Assembly: GCA_003049465.1 (NCBI GenBank) | Contig: PYSS01000152.1 | Span: forward strand, 1 to 64,000 | Direction of reading: 5' to 3' | DNA from: Magnaporthiopsis rhizophila | Taxonomy: Eukaryota > Ascomycota > Sordariomycetes > Magnaporthales > Magnaporthaceae | DNA length: 64,000 bases | Part shown: one piece after another, positions 1 to 11,916 of the stretch | How positions within the stretch are numbered: position 1 is the stretch's first letter | How the letters are laid out: each line of letters begins with the position of its first letter | Translations under genes and position numbers: made by a program | The notes under the pieces: generated by a model | Database searches by the model: none | Told to the model about the DNA's origin: nothing | Seen by the model: the letters and a program-made list of their open reading frames with translations, nothing else

Positions 1-449
1 CCCCCGAACCCGCCCCCACCTCCGCCGCCGGCGCGTTGCCTGTTGGCGAAGCCCGCAAACGGGTTCTGCTGCTGCTGCTGTCGGGCGCTCTCGAACCTCG
101 AGTCCGGGTCGGTGCCGAAGCGGTCGAACTTGTCGCGCTTCTCCTTGTCGCCCAGGACGGAGAAGGCGCGGGCGACCATCTTGAAGGCCTCGTCGGCGTG
201 CTCGTGGCCGTTCTTGTCCGGGTGCGTCAGGAGCGACTGCTTCCGGTAGGCCTTTTTTATCTCGGCGTCGCTGCACGACGCCTCGACGGCCAGGATCTCG
301 TAGAAGGCGGTGGCGCGGCACCGCCGGATCCGCAGCACCGCCGCCTTCTGCTCGGGTGTGCAGCCGCGGCCCTGGTTGCCCTGGTTGTGCTCGCGGGACC
401 GCGCCGCCCCGCCGTTGCTGGCGTCGGCCCCGGATGTTTTTGCGCTCAT
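1..449 (-). CDS. hlj1: HLJ1/DNAJB12-type ER J-domain co-chaperone (3' part missing at window edge)
   Basis: J-domain protein that stimulates Hsp70 ATPase; HLJ1/DNAJB12 relatives sit on the ER membrane facing the cytosol and act in ER-associated degradation. The start is the ATG at 449 (MSAKTSGADA). A J domain follows a short polar N-terminus: helix II with KKAYRKQSLLTHPDKN, HPD at residues 76-78, then FKMVARAFSVLGDKEKRDKFDRFG and the GTDPDSRF sequence that marks the HLJ1/B12 subgroup. A glutamine run and a Gly-rich linker follow up to the window edge. The downstream DUF1977 domain and membrane segment expected of the family lie outside the window. No intron is seen in the visible 149 codons. 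It is divergent from the gene starting at 1383. J-protein identity is certain; the HLJ1 subgroup call is strong. Confidence 0.9.
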   Translation of the reverse strand, partial: MSAKTSGADASNGGAARSREHNQGNQGRGCTPEQKAAVLRIRRCRATAFYEILAVEASCSDAEIKKAYRKQSLLTHPDKNGHEHADEAFKMVARAFSVLGDKEKRDKFDRFGTDPDSRFESARQQQQQNPFAGFANRQRAGGGGGGGFG

Positions 450-1382
450 TGTTTGGTGGGCGGTGGTCGTTGCGGCGCTCGGCTCGGCTGGCGTTGTGCG
501 AAAACGTTGGGAGCGGGGGGAAGGAGAGGGTTGTCGGAGGGGCAGTCAAAACAGCAGGGTGTAAGGGATGCCCGGCCTGGTTGCTAATGGGTGCTGCTGT
601 TGGTTTGTTGTTGTTTTCCTCCTTTTCTTCTCTCTCTTTCCTTTGCAACAATGTCACGCAGCTCCTGAAAAAAGGCCCTGGTCCGAGTGACTTCTCTCTA
701 GCCGGCTGCTAGGGGCACCACGGGGGACCGTGGGCGGCGTGCGGAAGTCGGCGGTTGGACAGTGGCCCGTGAGGTTTGTTGGTGGTGGTGGTGGTGGGTG
801 CGTGCGTGCCCGGTGATGGTCTCGCTTTTCGGCCAGATATCGTTATCGTGGGTTTGCTGTCCCTTTTTTTTTTTCTCCGCTGGCGTCCCCGATGGCCTGG
901 ATCCTCAGGTCAATCTGTGAGCGGAAAGCTGGAAAATCGGATTCTAATAGCGTTGATAAGCGGTGGTGAACAGCTCCTTCATCTGCATTGTCTCTTTCAG
1001 CCTGGCCCGCCCGGTTGCAGTGCAGCGGCGCAAAGTTCGTGGTGTTTCGGCGACGTGGTTGAAGAAGCTCGAACGGCGGAGCCTTGCCGCGAGTCAATAG
1101 CCCGCCCTTCGCCCGCTATGGACAGCTTCCAGCGCTCGACTCGGGGGCCGCCGCAGCCGAAGCTCCTCATTGGCAGTCCCAAGCCCGCGGATCAGCCTGG
1201 GCGATGCTTAGTCACGGTGCTGATTGGATCTCAAGTGAAGCCCCGACGTCACGCCCAGTGATTCCATTCAGAAGTGGGTGCATGTATGAAAATTGACGAT
1301 TCCATCGTTGGGCCTCGTTTCTACTCACGGCAGGTCCAAAATCTCACGGCAAATACGATCAAACAAACATCAACAGCATACA
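450..1382. other. Intergenic, divergent promoter region
   Basis: 933 bp between two divergently transcribed genes. It contains a T run near 866-875 and GC-rich stretches. I see no supported gene and no clear TATA box. Confidence 0.5.
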
Positions 1383-1912
1383 ATGGCCGGCACATCCACA
1401 TCACCACCCGAGCACCCGCGTTCTATCACCTCGCGGCTCGAAGCATGGGGCAGTAAGTTCACCTCGCGACTTCTTTCTTCATACCCCAGACAATAACCTC
1501 AAAACTCGCAACCCACAACCCACTCCCGAAAAAAACAGCCTCCTCCCTCCCCTCAATGGGCCTCGCAACCCTAGTCACGGCGCTGCACTTCCGGCCCTTC
1601 CAGCCGCTGCCTATGGCCTTCGTGCCCGTCCTGGTCTTCAACAGCTACCTGTCGCTGGCCGGCTGGGCCATCGACGGCGCGGGGATGACGGCCGCCTGGA
1701 GCGGCATGTACGCCCTACTGGCGCTGCGCCGGCGGCCGGCGTCGCTGCGGTCCAAGCTCACGGCCCGGGGGCTCGTCCGGGGCGCCGCCGTCGGGCTGGG
1801 AGCCGCCAACACGGTCGCGGGCGGCTGGGTCTACTTCACGGGGGACCGGCAGAAGGAGAAGGCCGAGAGGGTGGCGCGGGACAGGTGGGGTGCTTTTGGG
1901 AGGGACAAGTGA
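1383..1912 (+). CDS. Small conserved-type integral membrane protein, function unknown
   Basis: Two exons are inferred: 1383-1452 and 1539-1912, with an 86-nt intron (donor GTAAGT at 1453, acceptor ACAG ending 1538), giving 147 aa. Joining preserves the frame across the junction. The N-terminal 30 residues are polar and Ser/Pro-rich. Hydrophobic segments lie near residues 45-65 (MAFVPVLVFNSYLSLAGWAI), 72-86 and 106-125 (AAVGLGAANTVAGGWVYF), with a basic tail (DRQKEKAERVARDRW). This suggests two or three membrane spans with a charged C-terminus. I do not recognise the family. Starting at the in-frame ATG at 1556 would give a shorter 118-aa protein, but the spliced form has an earlier ATG and good splice signals. 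Confidence 0.65.
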
Positions 1913-3097
1913 AGTAGTTGGACGGCCAACATACATGGTAAGACCTACGACGGTATTGCGGCATGAATGTTGGGAGGAATCAAAAAAAGGAAAAATAATA
2001 GAATTTAAATGTAAAAGACGTTTGAGAGTTAATGCATATAGATAGCACAAAAAAAGTGAATAATCAATGACACAATACCGGCAAGTTCGGATGACGGCGG
2101 ACCCATGTCGGGGTGTGCCCCGGCCAAGTCTGGGATGCTTCATGCAAAACGCTTGGCTGTGTGTCTCCGACGCCCGCCAGAAAGGGGGCGTCCCTCGCGA
2201 TGCCTGCTAGCCCCGGGGAAGGGAAATTTTCACTCCCCGAGACAAAGTGGATTGATTATACAGAGATCACTTGAGGGATTCTGAACCATTGCCGCAAGAA
2301 GCAAAGTCGTTGAGGTTTCACCTTCAGCACACGGAAACGGTGGCAAGCAACGAACAGAGTGATGCTGTCGTGAGAGAGCCCTTGATCCACCGTCTCTATT
2401 CTATTCTGTGTATGCTTTGACATTGTGAGGTAATACATTGGGGGAAGCGAGCATCAGCTTCTCGCCTGGAGAGGAGTTCGTAGCTCCATGTAAGAAAAAA
2501 GGAACATTCAAGACCTGGTTGTATATCATGAAGTGACAATAATAGGTTGGGGGTTGCCGGTAAAAACAAGAGAATCAGAACAAGTCCATAAGGTAAAGGT
2601 AGGATCCCGACGCCGACAAAGCACAACAAGAAAAGAAAAAGAAAAAAAGCAGTCACGTAATAAGAAAACTGCCGACCCAAGTTACAAACTCCAGGAGACG
2701 TCTCAGCTCTTGATGGTCTCCTCTGTATCCATCTAACAAGGCACTTCGTTTTCACCCCATATCTTCTGGGGTGTGTCCAAACGATCCTCACAATCTCCCC
2801 AATACTGCTGTCTGGATATAGCTCCGCTCCCAACCGCTCAGGCCTCCGACTGTAGCCAGCTGCAAATTCCGTAGAATATTGCGGGGGCTGGGGTAGCTAA
2901 TCCGTGTCGCTGGGCCCATCTCCCACGAGAGATGGTCATCTGCTGGCGCCAGCAGTCAAAAAGAGGAGAAAAGGAGAAGAGGTTCGGCGTAAAACCAGGT
3001 TCCGACAAAGGAAATAGTTAGGAAAAAAAAAAAAAAAACGAATGAGAAACAAGAAAGAAAAAAAAAATGTGCAGCCGACAAGTAGGCGCTAGTTGGC
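1913..3097. other. Intergenic, convergent 3' ends
   Basis: About 1.2 kb, AT-richer than the coding regions, between two genes whose 3' ends face each other. It holds A-rich runs at about 3029-3045 and 3054-3067. Short open frames here have no recognisable protein character. Confidence 0.5.
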
Positions 3098-4144
3098 TCA
3101 TCGGATATCGACAAAGTGATTCCGCGGGTGCCACGCGAAACTTGAGCTCGAGGTGAGCCAGACGGCTAGGAAGAAGACGGTGAACAAGGCCGCTCTAGCG
3201 AAACGCCGCTTCTGCAACGCCGGCGGCGATTTGCTGGCGAACATGGTCGGCGAGATGTTGGCCGACTCGAAGGCGGTGATGTACTGGATATCGCACTCGC
3301 GCTCCTTGGGACTCGCAAAGGACTTGTACTCGTCCAGGATCGACGAGAGCTCCCAGCCCGTGACCTTCCGAACGACTCCGACAACGCAGCCGGTGCGGTG
3401 CTTGCCGTGATTGCAGTGGATCAGCATCGGGTGGTTCTTCCGGTCGAGCACGAGGCGGAGGATGGCCTGCATCGTCTTGATCGGTATGTCCTCCTTCTTG
3501 GTTCCCTTCATCTCGAAGATGTGGTGCTTGATGCCGTTGGCTCGAAGAAATTCCTGGTAGCCCTTGGGAAGCTCCTTATTGACCAGAGTCCTGATCCGAA
3601 AAAGGTTAGCATGCGAGTTTGAAAGGGATGTCTTTTGGGGTGGGCATATGTCTTACACCACCGTCCGCAGTCGCAGGCCCTCGACAAAGGCAAAGTCCTC
3701 CGGCTGGGGATAGCCACAGCGGTAGACGCCGGGGACAATAACCCCAAAGTTGGTGGGCCTGCCGGTCAAGGGCAGCGAGGTCTTGTGGAGGCCGGCCTCG
3801 AGCGGGACGCCTTGATTGTAATAGTCCTTGACGGGATCGAGCGGGAGCAGCTTGCCGTCTTCGTTCCAGCTAAGCGGCTCCGTGGGGTCGGCCCACGCGT
3901 CGAATGACATGCGATCCGGGAAGACGGCCGTGGTGGCGGTCGATGACGGGGACGGGTATATCTCGGAGCCGACCGCGGTTTTGCTGCTAGAGGTCGAGCC
4001 TCTCCTCTCCATGGCCTCGGAGATGAAATACTCTTCGCAACTCGAGTTCCTCTTCGATTGGCGTCCTGCACCCTTGTCGTCGGCACCCTCCTCGGTCGGG
4101 GCCCGGACGGTCCTCTTGGACATGGTTTGTCCCGCAGCCTCCAT
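3098..4144 (-). CDS. siw14: Siw14-type protein tyrosine/inositol-pyrophosphate phosphatase with C-terminal membrane anchor
   Basis: Exons on the minus strand: 4144-3657 and 3590-3098, with a 66-nt intron (donor GTAAGA, branch GCTAACC, acceptor TCAG); 326 aa. The N-terminal ~120 residues are polar and probably disordered. The PFA-DSP phosphatase domain follows, from about FGVIVPGVYRCGYP, with the CX5R loop HCNHGKHRTGC: catalytic Cys222 and Arg228. The yeast relatives (Siw14, Oca family) are dual-specificity-like phosphatases; Siw14 cleaves the 5-beta phosphate of inositol pyrophosphates. Unusually, the protein ends with a hydrophobic segment at about residues 296-316 (FTVFFLAVWL) followed by ten residues, which predicts a tail anchor. 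An upstream in-frame TTG at 4201 is not a credible start; ATG 4144 is the first Met. Confidence 0.88.
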
Positions 4145-7100
4145 CTCTTCTTTGGGTCCAGGGAAACCAGCTATCGACACCAGGGAGCGGTTGAAGGACA
4201 AGGAGAGCGAGATAGGGAAGATAGGGGAAGGCTAGTCGAGTCTCTATGACGAGAGCAGCAAGACGAGCTGGGTGGTGGGATCGTAGATGTAGTTATGGGT
4301 GGAACGGTCGGTCCGGTCTGGTGCCAGGCACAGCAGGGAGGGCCAGGTGGTGGTTGCTCAAAGAGCACCAGCGTTGAACTGATTACAAAGTCCACGGATC
4401 ATTTTGTCGATGGAATGGTTGGTGGAATAGAAAAACAAGAAGGTCGGAGGTGCACACGAAAGTGAAGCGAGCCAAAGTGTATGTCGAGGGGGTGGGAAAT
4501 GGGCGTGTTTTGTGGGAAGCCTGAAGGAGGACGTGCGTCCGGTGGGTTGAGGTGGGTGGAAGCCAAAAAAAAAAAAAAAAAAAAGGGACTGCCTGCTGCC
4601 AGCGGAAATAATAATGGGTTCGACTAATGGGTTTTGATCGGCAACAGATCGGCCCAACAGTTGGCCGCACACGGCGCTACCAGGTGTCAGGGTGGGCTGC
4701 TCCTTGTGTGCCTGTTACCTTTTTCTTTTCTTTTTTTCTCTTTTCCTTTTTTTTCTTGTTGTTCTTTCTCCCGTCCTTGTGGGGTGTCGGCTGCAGTCCC
4801 CAGTCGCCCCGTCGCCTGGGCTCGCGTGGGGGACTCTTTGCCAAGGGCCCCCCGTTTGGTTGCGGTGACCGGAACTTGGACGGCCTCAGTCCACAGAGAA
4901 CCCTGCTCGGTGCTGACCTAAGTAGCTGCTAATTGACTCAAACGACCTGTGGGCGGTGGAAGCTAATACTGTCTAGTGTTTTGAATGAGGCGTGCAGAGC
5001 AAGGCGTCGAGAAGAAGCGCGCTGCTGCACGCATGAGGAGACGATTGATGACGGTCGGTCAGTCAGGGCGGATTGTGGCGCAATAACAACAAAGCATGAG
5101 TGGCCAAGAGCGGAACCTAACAGGCAGGGTTGCAGGGCGGACTGATCAAGGCCAGGGCGGGCAGAAGGCTGGCTGGCGGTTCGAGGCACAGGGGTGCCCG
5201 CAAAGAAAGGACCAGAAAAGCCAGCCTCAGCATGCGCGCGTGACGGGGAAGCTTATGTCGGTTGAATGGGTTGGATTCCCGGGGGGTTTGAGTGGTTACA
5301 GTACATTTGATTACAACGTTGGCTGATTGCTTCGTGACTGACAGGTTTGGGGTCGCGTGTGTGTGCCTGCATCCAATCTCTTCTGCTGGCCGACCTAGAA
5401 CCTCGTAGCTTTGCATGGCAGCGAGCTGGACGTGGGGTCCGGTCGGCTGGCTGCGCCTGCCTCAAACGAGCAAGAGGTGGCGTGGTGGTGACGACCCTGA
5501 CGGCCAGCACCAAAAAGGGCGATGGGGTGCGGGGCTCCGGTGGGAACTTTCGCCGTCAAAATGGATCAATCCCACGGGGATGCACTCAATCGGAACAAAG
5601 AGCCCGGATCCATTGGCTGACTGGAGGTATCTTTTATTAGGTGTGGCCACCCACTGCGACATAGTTCTTTTTGGGTCTTTGAATCTGTCTGGTGGCACAA
5701 CTCTGCATGATCCGATTTTGGTGGCGTGTAGCAGACTGCCAGCGCCTGCACAAATACTTTTTGAACAAATGACAGGATGCCCGCTGGATTATTGGCACAT
5801 AGTGGCACTCAAAAAGAGGATTCATTCCTCCTTGCACAACCGGGCGATGATTGCGTTGAAATTCTGGTTGATCGCTTGAGCCTGCCGCAGCACCAAGGGT
5901 TGGCCCCTGATCCCACCGGATGTCCCGGCCCCAGCACAAAGGCGCACTATACGTCATACCCGTGGACCCTTTTTCGTTCAACCTCGCGGCAGGTTCCCGG
6001 TACTTTCTGCGCACATTATGTGCACACTTTAGCACGAATAGGCACAACGCGTTGCCGCGCCGATCATCTCACATGAAACGGCTGATCGGCTGGCCATCCA
6101 CTTGGTTGGGTCTAAAACATGGCCTGCAAACTTGCCCAACTAAGAACCAAACCTGTTATGCAGGCACACATATGCTATTCAAACTTGGAACCAGAAGTAA
6201 ACGCGCGTAAAAAAAAAAAAAAAAAAAAAATCGGTCGGGTACCTGATATTTTGTTGACCACCGAGCCAAAAGGGAATGAGCGCTAACAACCCGGGCGTCC
6301 AGGCGTTTTCCCAGCCTGTCCATTTGATGACCACACAGGGTCGACCGGGATGCGTCACTTGCAAAATGGGATTCAGCGACTCCTCGGAGTTGGCACAAAG
6401 TGTTACCGACACCATGAACAATAATAAAAAGGGGGCCAATAGGGGTGGGAGTATTAGTGCCCGTTTTGGCCTGGTGGCGCCTTGCCGTTGATCGATCCGG
6501 CCCCGCCCTTGAGTTGCGTCCCCTGACTTTGTTGGCGGGTTCCAGCCGCTCAGTCTATTGGGAACCAAAGTCCTATTGGGTGTGTCCTTGCGACAATTTG
6601 ATGTTGTATTTCCCCAGCCAGCGAGGCCGGCAAGGCTACATCGTATCGAGGCACGGTACGGTAGATTTTGCTTACCTCGCTCCTAGAGGTTATTCTAAAC
6701 TCCGCGCCAATAGTTCACCCCTAACAGCCGGGCACGATCCATCATCCCCCGCCTCTTTCTCCATCTGTCTATATTTTTTTTCATCTCGGATCCATCCGCC
6801 CACCGATCATGTTGAGCAGCAGGCCGGGACATGTCCTGCATGATATCCGAGACCCAGGTCCGCTCGCAGTGACACCAACCACCCTCCCCACTACCTGCCC
6901 CCGTCACCGCCCTGCTGGCCCGTTCGCAGCAGCAGCAGACAGCCGAGAAGCGGCGGACCCGATGATTATGCGCCGCGGGTGCATCCACATCAGCACGAAC
7001 CGTTCATGGTCCCCAGGGACTCGGACTCGGGCGACAGCGGCGGCGGCGGCGGCAGCAACGGCCCGCGCGCTCTGCTGATGCTGCTGGTAAAGGGGCTGGG

Positions 7101-7977
7101 TGTGCGTGTGCGTCTGCTGCATCTGCTGCTGCCGCTGCTGCAGCACGCGGCCCTGCGGCGGCGATCCCGGTGGGTCTCTGCGAGGCCAGCATTGCCGAAC
7201 TACGTGTTCCGTCATACCCTCTTCCCTCCCCTGTCGTCCCTATGAACCTAGTGCAGTGTTGTGTTGATGTCCTCTTCTGCTCTGCTCGTCTGTCCGTCCG
7301 CGTTATGTACGTATGAGTGCAAGCAAGTGCACACTCGCTTGGATGATTGTGACTGGGCCCGTGCTGCTGAAAGGAAGGACCCCTGGTCGTGAGCGCCTGG
7401 GTCCCTGGCTGCTTCTCTCTCTGGTGAACCAAACAGGGTCAGTTGGAGGTCTATTGGATGGAAAATAACACGAAAGAGTCAACCCACGGTTAGCGGCTGC
7501 TGTGACAACAACGGGTGCTTTTGGTGTCTTTCCGCCTTTGGTTGAGGGTCACACGGCAACTCCCGATACCGACGGATGAGAAGAAACATTCAGCCTCCTG
7601 CTCCCACAGTCCGGAAATTGAGGAACATTTCCGCCTTCTATCTAAGAGTTATGGCTTGCCCTAGGACCTTCGGATGTTGAGCCTTTTGCCTTTCAGGTGG
7701 CGCACAGAAATTTCCTTTTGGAATGAGCATCACAGATAGGAGTGCAAGTGTCATAGTTTCCAGGAGGCACACGGGTATCATGCACTACTCAAAGGGTAAA
7801 TATCATACAAGGAACCGATCCAGAGTCTACACACTGTGGGTGTGTGGTCGGGCACCCAAACAAGTATAACAGGAAGAGGGGAAAAGGCCGTTTATCTCCG
7901 TCGCTATGCACCAAAAAAGGTATCCCTAAAACGAAGCCTGTCCACGAGCTACGTGGAATGAAAGAAATGTATAAAGG
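4145..7977. other. Large gene-poor intergenic region
   Basis: 3.8 kb between siw14 (starts 4144, minus) and the 3' end of ima1. It includes A runs at 4565-4584 and 6209-6230, a T-rich block at 4720-4770, and a GC/trinucleotide-rich patch at 6920-7150 with CAG/CTG-like triplets. All open frames are short, overlap on both strands and look random. No transposon domain or terminal repeats are evident. Confidence 0.5.
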
Positions 7978-10315
7978 TCAACGTCGCACCTGGATGCCGC
8001 CTCCCGTAAGCTTATGCTGCACCAGCGGCCCTAGGAACGAGTTCCACAGCTGGTGTAGCACGAGAACCGAGACGAACCAGTTGCCCCGCGCTCGGCAGGC
8101 CACAAGCCCGTGGTTTTCTGTGTAGCACTCGAACGCGATGCGTGCAGCCACACCGAGCTCCACCAGACCGATGAGCGACCCGACGGCGGCTGTCAGCACC
8201 CAGGGTCGCCTGGCCGTCGTCGCCGTCGCCCAGAGCAGCATGTCCTTGAGGTTGCCGAGCCCGATCTTGGCCCACACTACGAGGCTCAGGCAGCACACGC
8301 CCAGGGCTAGGTGCGAGCCGTACTCGGGCGGCACGAGGGTGGCGTAACCCGGGATGAGCAACATGCCCGAGACAGCGAGCAGGGCCATGTCGGACGAGCT
8401 GCCCCAACGAGCTGGAGGGAACATTGGACGCGAGCCTCCCGCTCCTGATCCCCTCCGGTTGCCACCAGCCCGGTTTTGGCTCGGGCTGATGGAAAAGGCC
8501 TGGCCGAAAAGGTCGGACAGTGTGTTCCGTGGATCGGAGCTGGTTTCGGCGAAGAAGGAAGGCTCCTTGAAGGCAACGTCGTACCGATCTTCGCCCGAGT
8601 CTGCAGGTCCCTGGTTGGAGAAGCTGGGTCCGAAAACCGGAGCTCTCTCCTCCATCGGCGGCTGCTTCCGTAAGCGGGCGGCGGCTAGCGGGTTGAGCGC
8701 GCGTTGGGCGATGCTGGTAGGTGCTGGAGGTACTTTATACCAAAACTGGCGGCGGTCTCCACCCTCGGCAGGCGTCTGGCCAAAGCCTCTAAGAGGTTCT
8801 TCTGGTGAACCGAAAGAATTGAAGGCACGATGCTTGGACTGCGTCGGCGTCCAGTCCATTTCAGTCTCATACTGGACGCTCTGAGGTTCCTCATGAGCGA
8901 CGAATAGGTTCCTGCGTGGAGGCGTAGCTGGGTTTCCTCCAAAGCCATTGCTATGCTGGCCCCAGAGAGGACGCCGAGTGGCACTCGACGGACTGGGATA
9001 GCCACCGGAATATCTGGCCGAAGAACCCGAGGGCCGAGTGCTTGGGCTAGGGCTGAGGTCTAGAGCAGGCGTAGATGGGGTTGCCAGGACGTCATCCAGT
9101 ATTTCGGACATGCTGGCGGGCTCGTTGCCGCGTGCTCGCTGGGGGGTGGACTCTGGCATGACAAGGGGCCTTTTGGGTGACGATGCGAATAAGGGGGTTG
9201 TATCCGTCCGGATCGCGCCAAGGGACAGCCTGGAAATCTGTCCTTTCCGTTAGCCCAGGATGTCGCTGAGAAGACAACGATGAGGTTGACTTACAAAAAA
9301 CACAAAACCAAGCATGAATGCGTGCGCCGCCAACTGGGTGGGCACCTCAGACGCCTCTTGAGCGGAGATGTTTGGTATCCCGAGGGCGAGAATTCGCAGC
9401 AGCATGATGATGACTTGGTAGGTATACCATGTCGAGAAGCCCAACAGATGTTTTGTGAACCCGCGAATCGTCTGCACCAGAAACGGGTTCCACCAGATGC
9501 TGGCCGCGGTGATCGTGATGCTCCATTTCATCAACCGCTCTGGGCCCGGCAGCACCGCGAAGAACTTGGCCACGACCACGTCCAGCATCCAGCGGCCCCA
9601 GGCGCCGCCCAAGACCAATACCTGGTACTGGCCGATAAGATCACGCATGATGGAAGCGTGCCAGAGCGCCTGCAGCACGAAACCGGAGAGCCACAGGTAC
9701 TGGCCGAGGGCGCCCACCGCGCCGAGGAGGCTCCTGGCGGTGGTAGGCGTGCGCTCCTGCCTGCTGCGGTCGATCATGCGGCGGAGGTGGTCTGTTTTTG
9801 CCGTGTATCCGGCCTTTGCTATGCGCTTGAGCACCTTGGGCTCGCACTGCGCGCAGACCTGGGGATACTGCTTCTCAAGGCCCTTGCGGTACCTGTAAAA
9901 GTTGCGCTCCCGCTCCTCGTACTCGGGGTCGTCGGGGTCGTCGGGGAGGTACTGCGCCAGAGAGCTCGTGAATATGCGCTGGTTCTTGAGGCATGTGGCG
10001 CAGAAGACGTCGCTTGATGGTTCGGGCGCGGGACTGCCGAGGTTCGGCTTCGAGTCCGACCTGATGGATGCGGCCGTGGCCTCGAGGGGAGGATCCGTAA
10101 TCTCTCCATTCTGTAGATGTGTACGTGTGTGTCAGACCGTACCAAACTAGATTTCCGACAGTGATTTGCGGCGACAGCGCTCTTACCTCGTCTAGGTAGT
10201 TTGTCGCATCGCAGCTGGGGCAGTCAAAATGCCGGACGCTACCATCGTTGCGGGTGGACGTCTTGCGCCCGCAGTAGAAGCAGACGAGGTATCGCGACCG
10301 CCGTATGGTTGGCAT
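7978..10315 (-). CDS. ima1: Ima1/TMEM201 (NET5)-type inner nuclear membrane protein
   Basis: Three exons on the minus strand: 10315-10187, 10110-9295 and 9237-7978, with introns of 76 and 57 nt; 734 aa. The N-terminal Ima1_N zinc-binding domain shows CFYCGRKT and FDCPSCDATNYLDENGEI, then CATC and CAQC pairs in about the first 150 residues. Several membrane segments lie in the middle (LWLSGFVLQALW, MWIT-like stretches, TYQVIIMLLRIL, FMLGFVFFIS across the second junction). A Ser/Pro-rich disordered stretch follows, then a C-terminal block of four or so hydrophobic helices. Family members in fission yeast and man sit in the inner nuclear membrane and couple heterochromatin and LINC complexes to the envelope. 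The start is the only upstream Met and lies directly before the zinc domain. Divergent from alg14. Confidence 0.9.
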
Positions 10316-10720
10316 GGCGGTTAAGACGTGAAATCATGGCAGGGAAGCACAACAATGCCGGTGGTTTCGTCGTAATGGCTTGGTGTGCTTTCCACGAGAG
10401 GCTTCTCGGTGTCTCTGGCGACGGGATGTTGACATCAGTCGGCAAAACACTAAATCGACAAGACCAATCGCGAAGTGGAGATGCCTGCCGGCTCGCATGC
10501 ATAGCTCCACTATTATATGGGCCCACGAGACGTGGAGCAAGCTGTCCAATGGACTCCACTGCTTTCCTTCGACAGCGGGGATAAGGGGACCTGGATGGAA
10601 GCAAAAGCATTGAACGTCACAATGTGACCTTCACCTGAGGCTGAACACTCATGCTACCAAAAGAGGCAAACCTACCTGTATTCGCAAACAGGCGTGGCAA
10701 AATCAAAAACAGCAACAGCT
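10316..10720. promoter_or_regulatory. Divergent promoter between ima1 and alg14
   Basis: 405 bp separate the two start codons on opposite strands, so the promoters must overlap or abut. No clear TATA box is seen. Confidence 0.5.
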
Positions 10721-11835
10721 ATGGCCTCTGAATCTGAGAAAAGCTCACACAGCGGTAGGTTTCTCCATTGAGGAGACGACACTAACGCCCCACCATAGAT
10801 GCTAACATCCCACGACGTCATGTTAGAAGACCCTCGTGTCGCTGGCAACCGCAAATCGCCATTGACTGAGAATGACGTAGACATCATCGACGCGCTTGGA
10901 GACAACGATGTTCGCTACTACCTTGTGATCATTGTTGGGGCCACGGTTTTCATATCTGCAAGCTTCATGCTTGTCCCCTTCTACATCATAATCTCGAGTA
11001 TCGTCGCGTTTGCGGTTGCGGGCGTCACTTGCATTGTGGTATGTCTCTTCAAAAAAGAAAATAAAGAAAGGGAATAACCTGAAACTGACCTGCTATATAG
11101 GGCCGCCATATGTCGTTGAGTCGGGAGAGAGCTCGGCAGAAAGGCCCCGTGTGGGCGTCATGCACTGGTTCAACCGCGCCCGGCATAGAGGACCTACCTG
11201 CCGTGTACTACACGTACATTCTCGGCTCGGGCGGCCACACGGGTGAGATGTCCGAGTTCATCAAGCGCAGCTATGAGGGCCACGAAAACCTGCACCGCAG
11301 GTATATCATCACGTCTGGTGACACCCACTCCCCCAACGTCGTGGCTAAGCTCGAGACGCTCATCCGCAACGCCGCCTGCGGCCAGCCGACGGGCACCTGG
11401 GATGTCGTCCGCGTCGCGCGTGCGCGCAACGTTCACCAGCCGCTTTGGACCGCCTGGTACACGTCCCTGCTCAGCGCGCTGTCCATCGTCAACGCGCTTA
11501 TCAAGGAGCCGCGCAGCCGCCCGAGGACTCGGTTCGGGGCGAATTTCCGCTATCCCCATGTCATCATGACCAACGGCCCGGGCACCGGTTTTATCGTCTG
11601 TCTGGTCGCCTATGCGCTCAAGCTCCTCCTCGTCATCCCTGCAAATCGGGCCAAGATGGTCTACATGGAGACTTGGGCGCATATCAGCACTCTCAGTCTG
11701 ACTGGGAAGCTTTTTTATTACTCGGACATTGCTGACATGTTCATCGTCCAGCACAAGCCGCTCGCAGAGCGCATAAACAAGCCCTGTATGCAGCTGTTCG
11801 AGCCGCCCGCGTATGCCAGGCCTGGGGCCTCCTGA
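10721..11835 (+). CDS. alg14: UDP-GlcNAc transferase membrane subunit ALG14
   Basis: ALG14 anchors ALG13 at the cytosolic face of the ER; together they add the second GlcNAc to the dolichol-linked N-glycan precursor. Three exons are inferred: 10721-10754, 10827-11038 and 11101-11835 (introns of 72 and 62 nt); 326 aa. The first intron uses GTAGGT, a GCTAAC branch at 10800-10805 and acceptor TTAG. The N-terminus is hydrophobic (YYLVIIVGATVFIS and FYIIISSIVAFAVAGV, about residues 40-80), giving one long or two membrane segments. The ALG14 domain opens with YILGSGGHTGEM and contains YIITSGDTHS, VIMTNGPGTGF and YMETWAHIS. A start at the ATG at 10799 is possible if the first intron ends at the nearer AG, see findings. 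Confidence 0.9.
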
Positions 11836-11916
11836 GGAGGGTGTCAGCTCATGCGTCGGTCGCCGTCATTGTGGCCGCAATGCCAGACTGTGGCAGTCAG
11901 CCGAGGACGAGCCACT

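Noticed and set aside
5415..5879. 154-residue open frame in the 3.8 kb gene-free region
   Set aside because: No recognisable features, several competing frames, no splice-supported extension.
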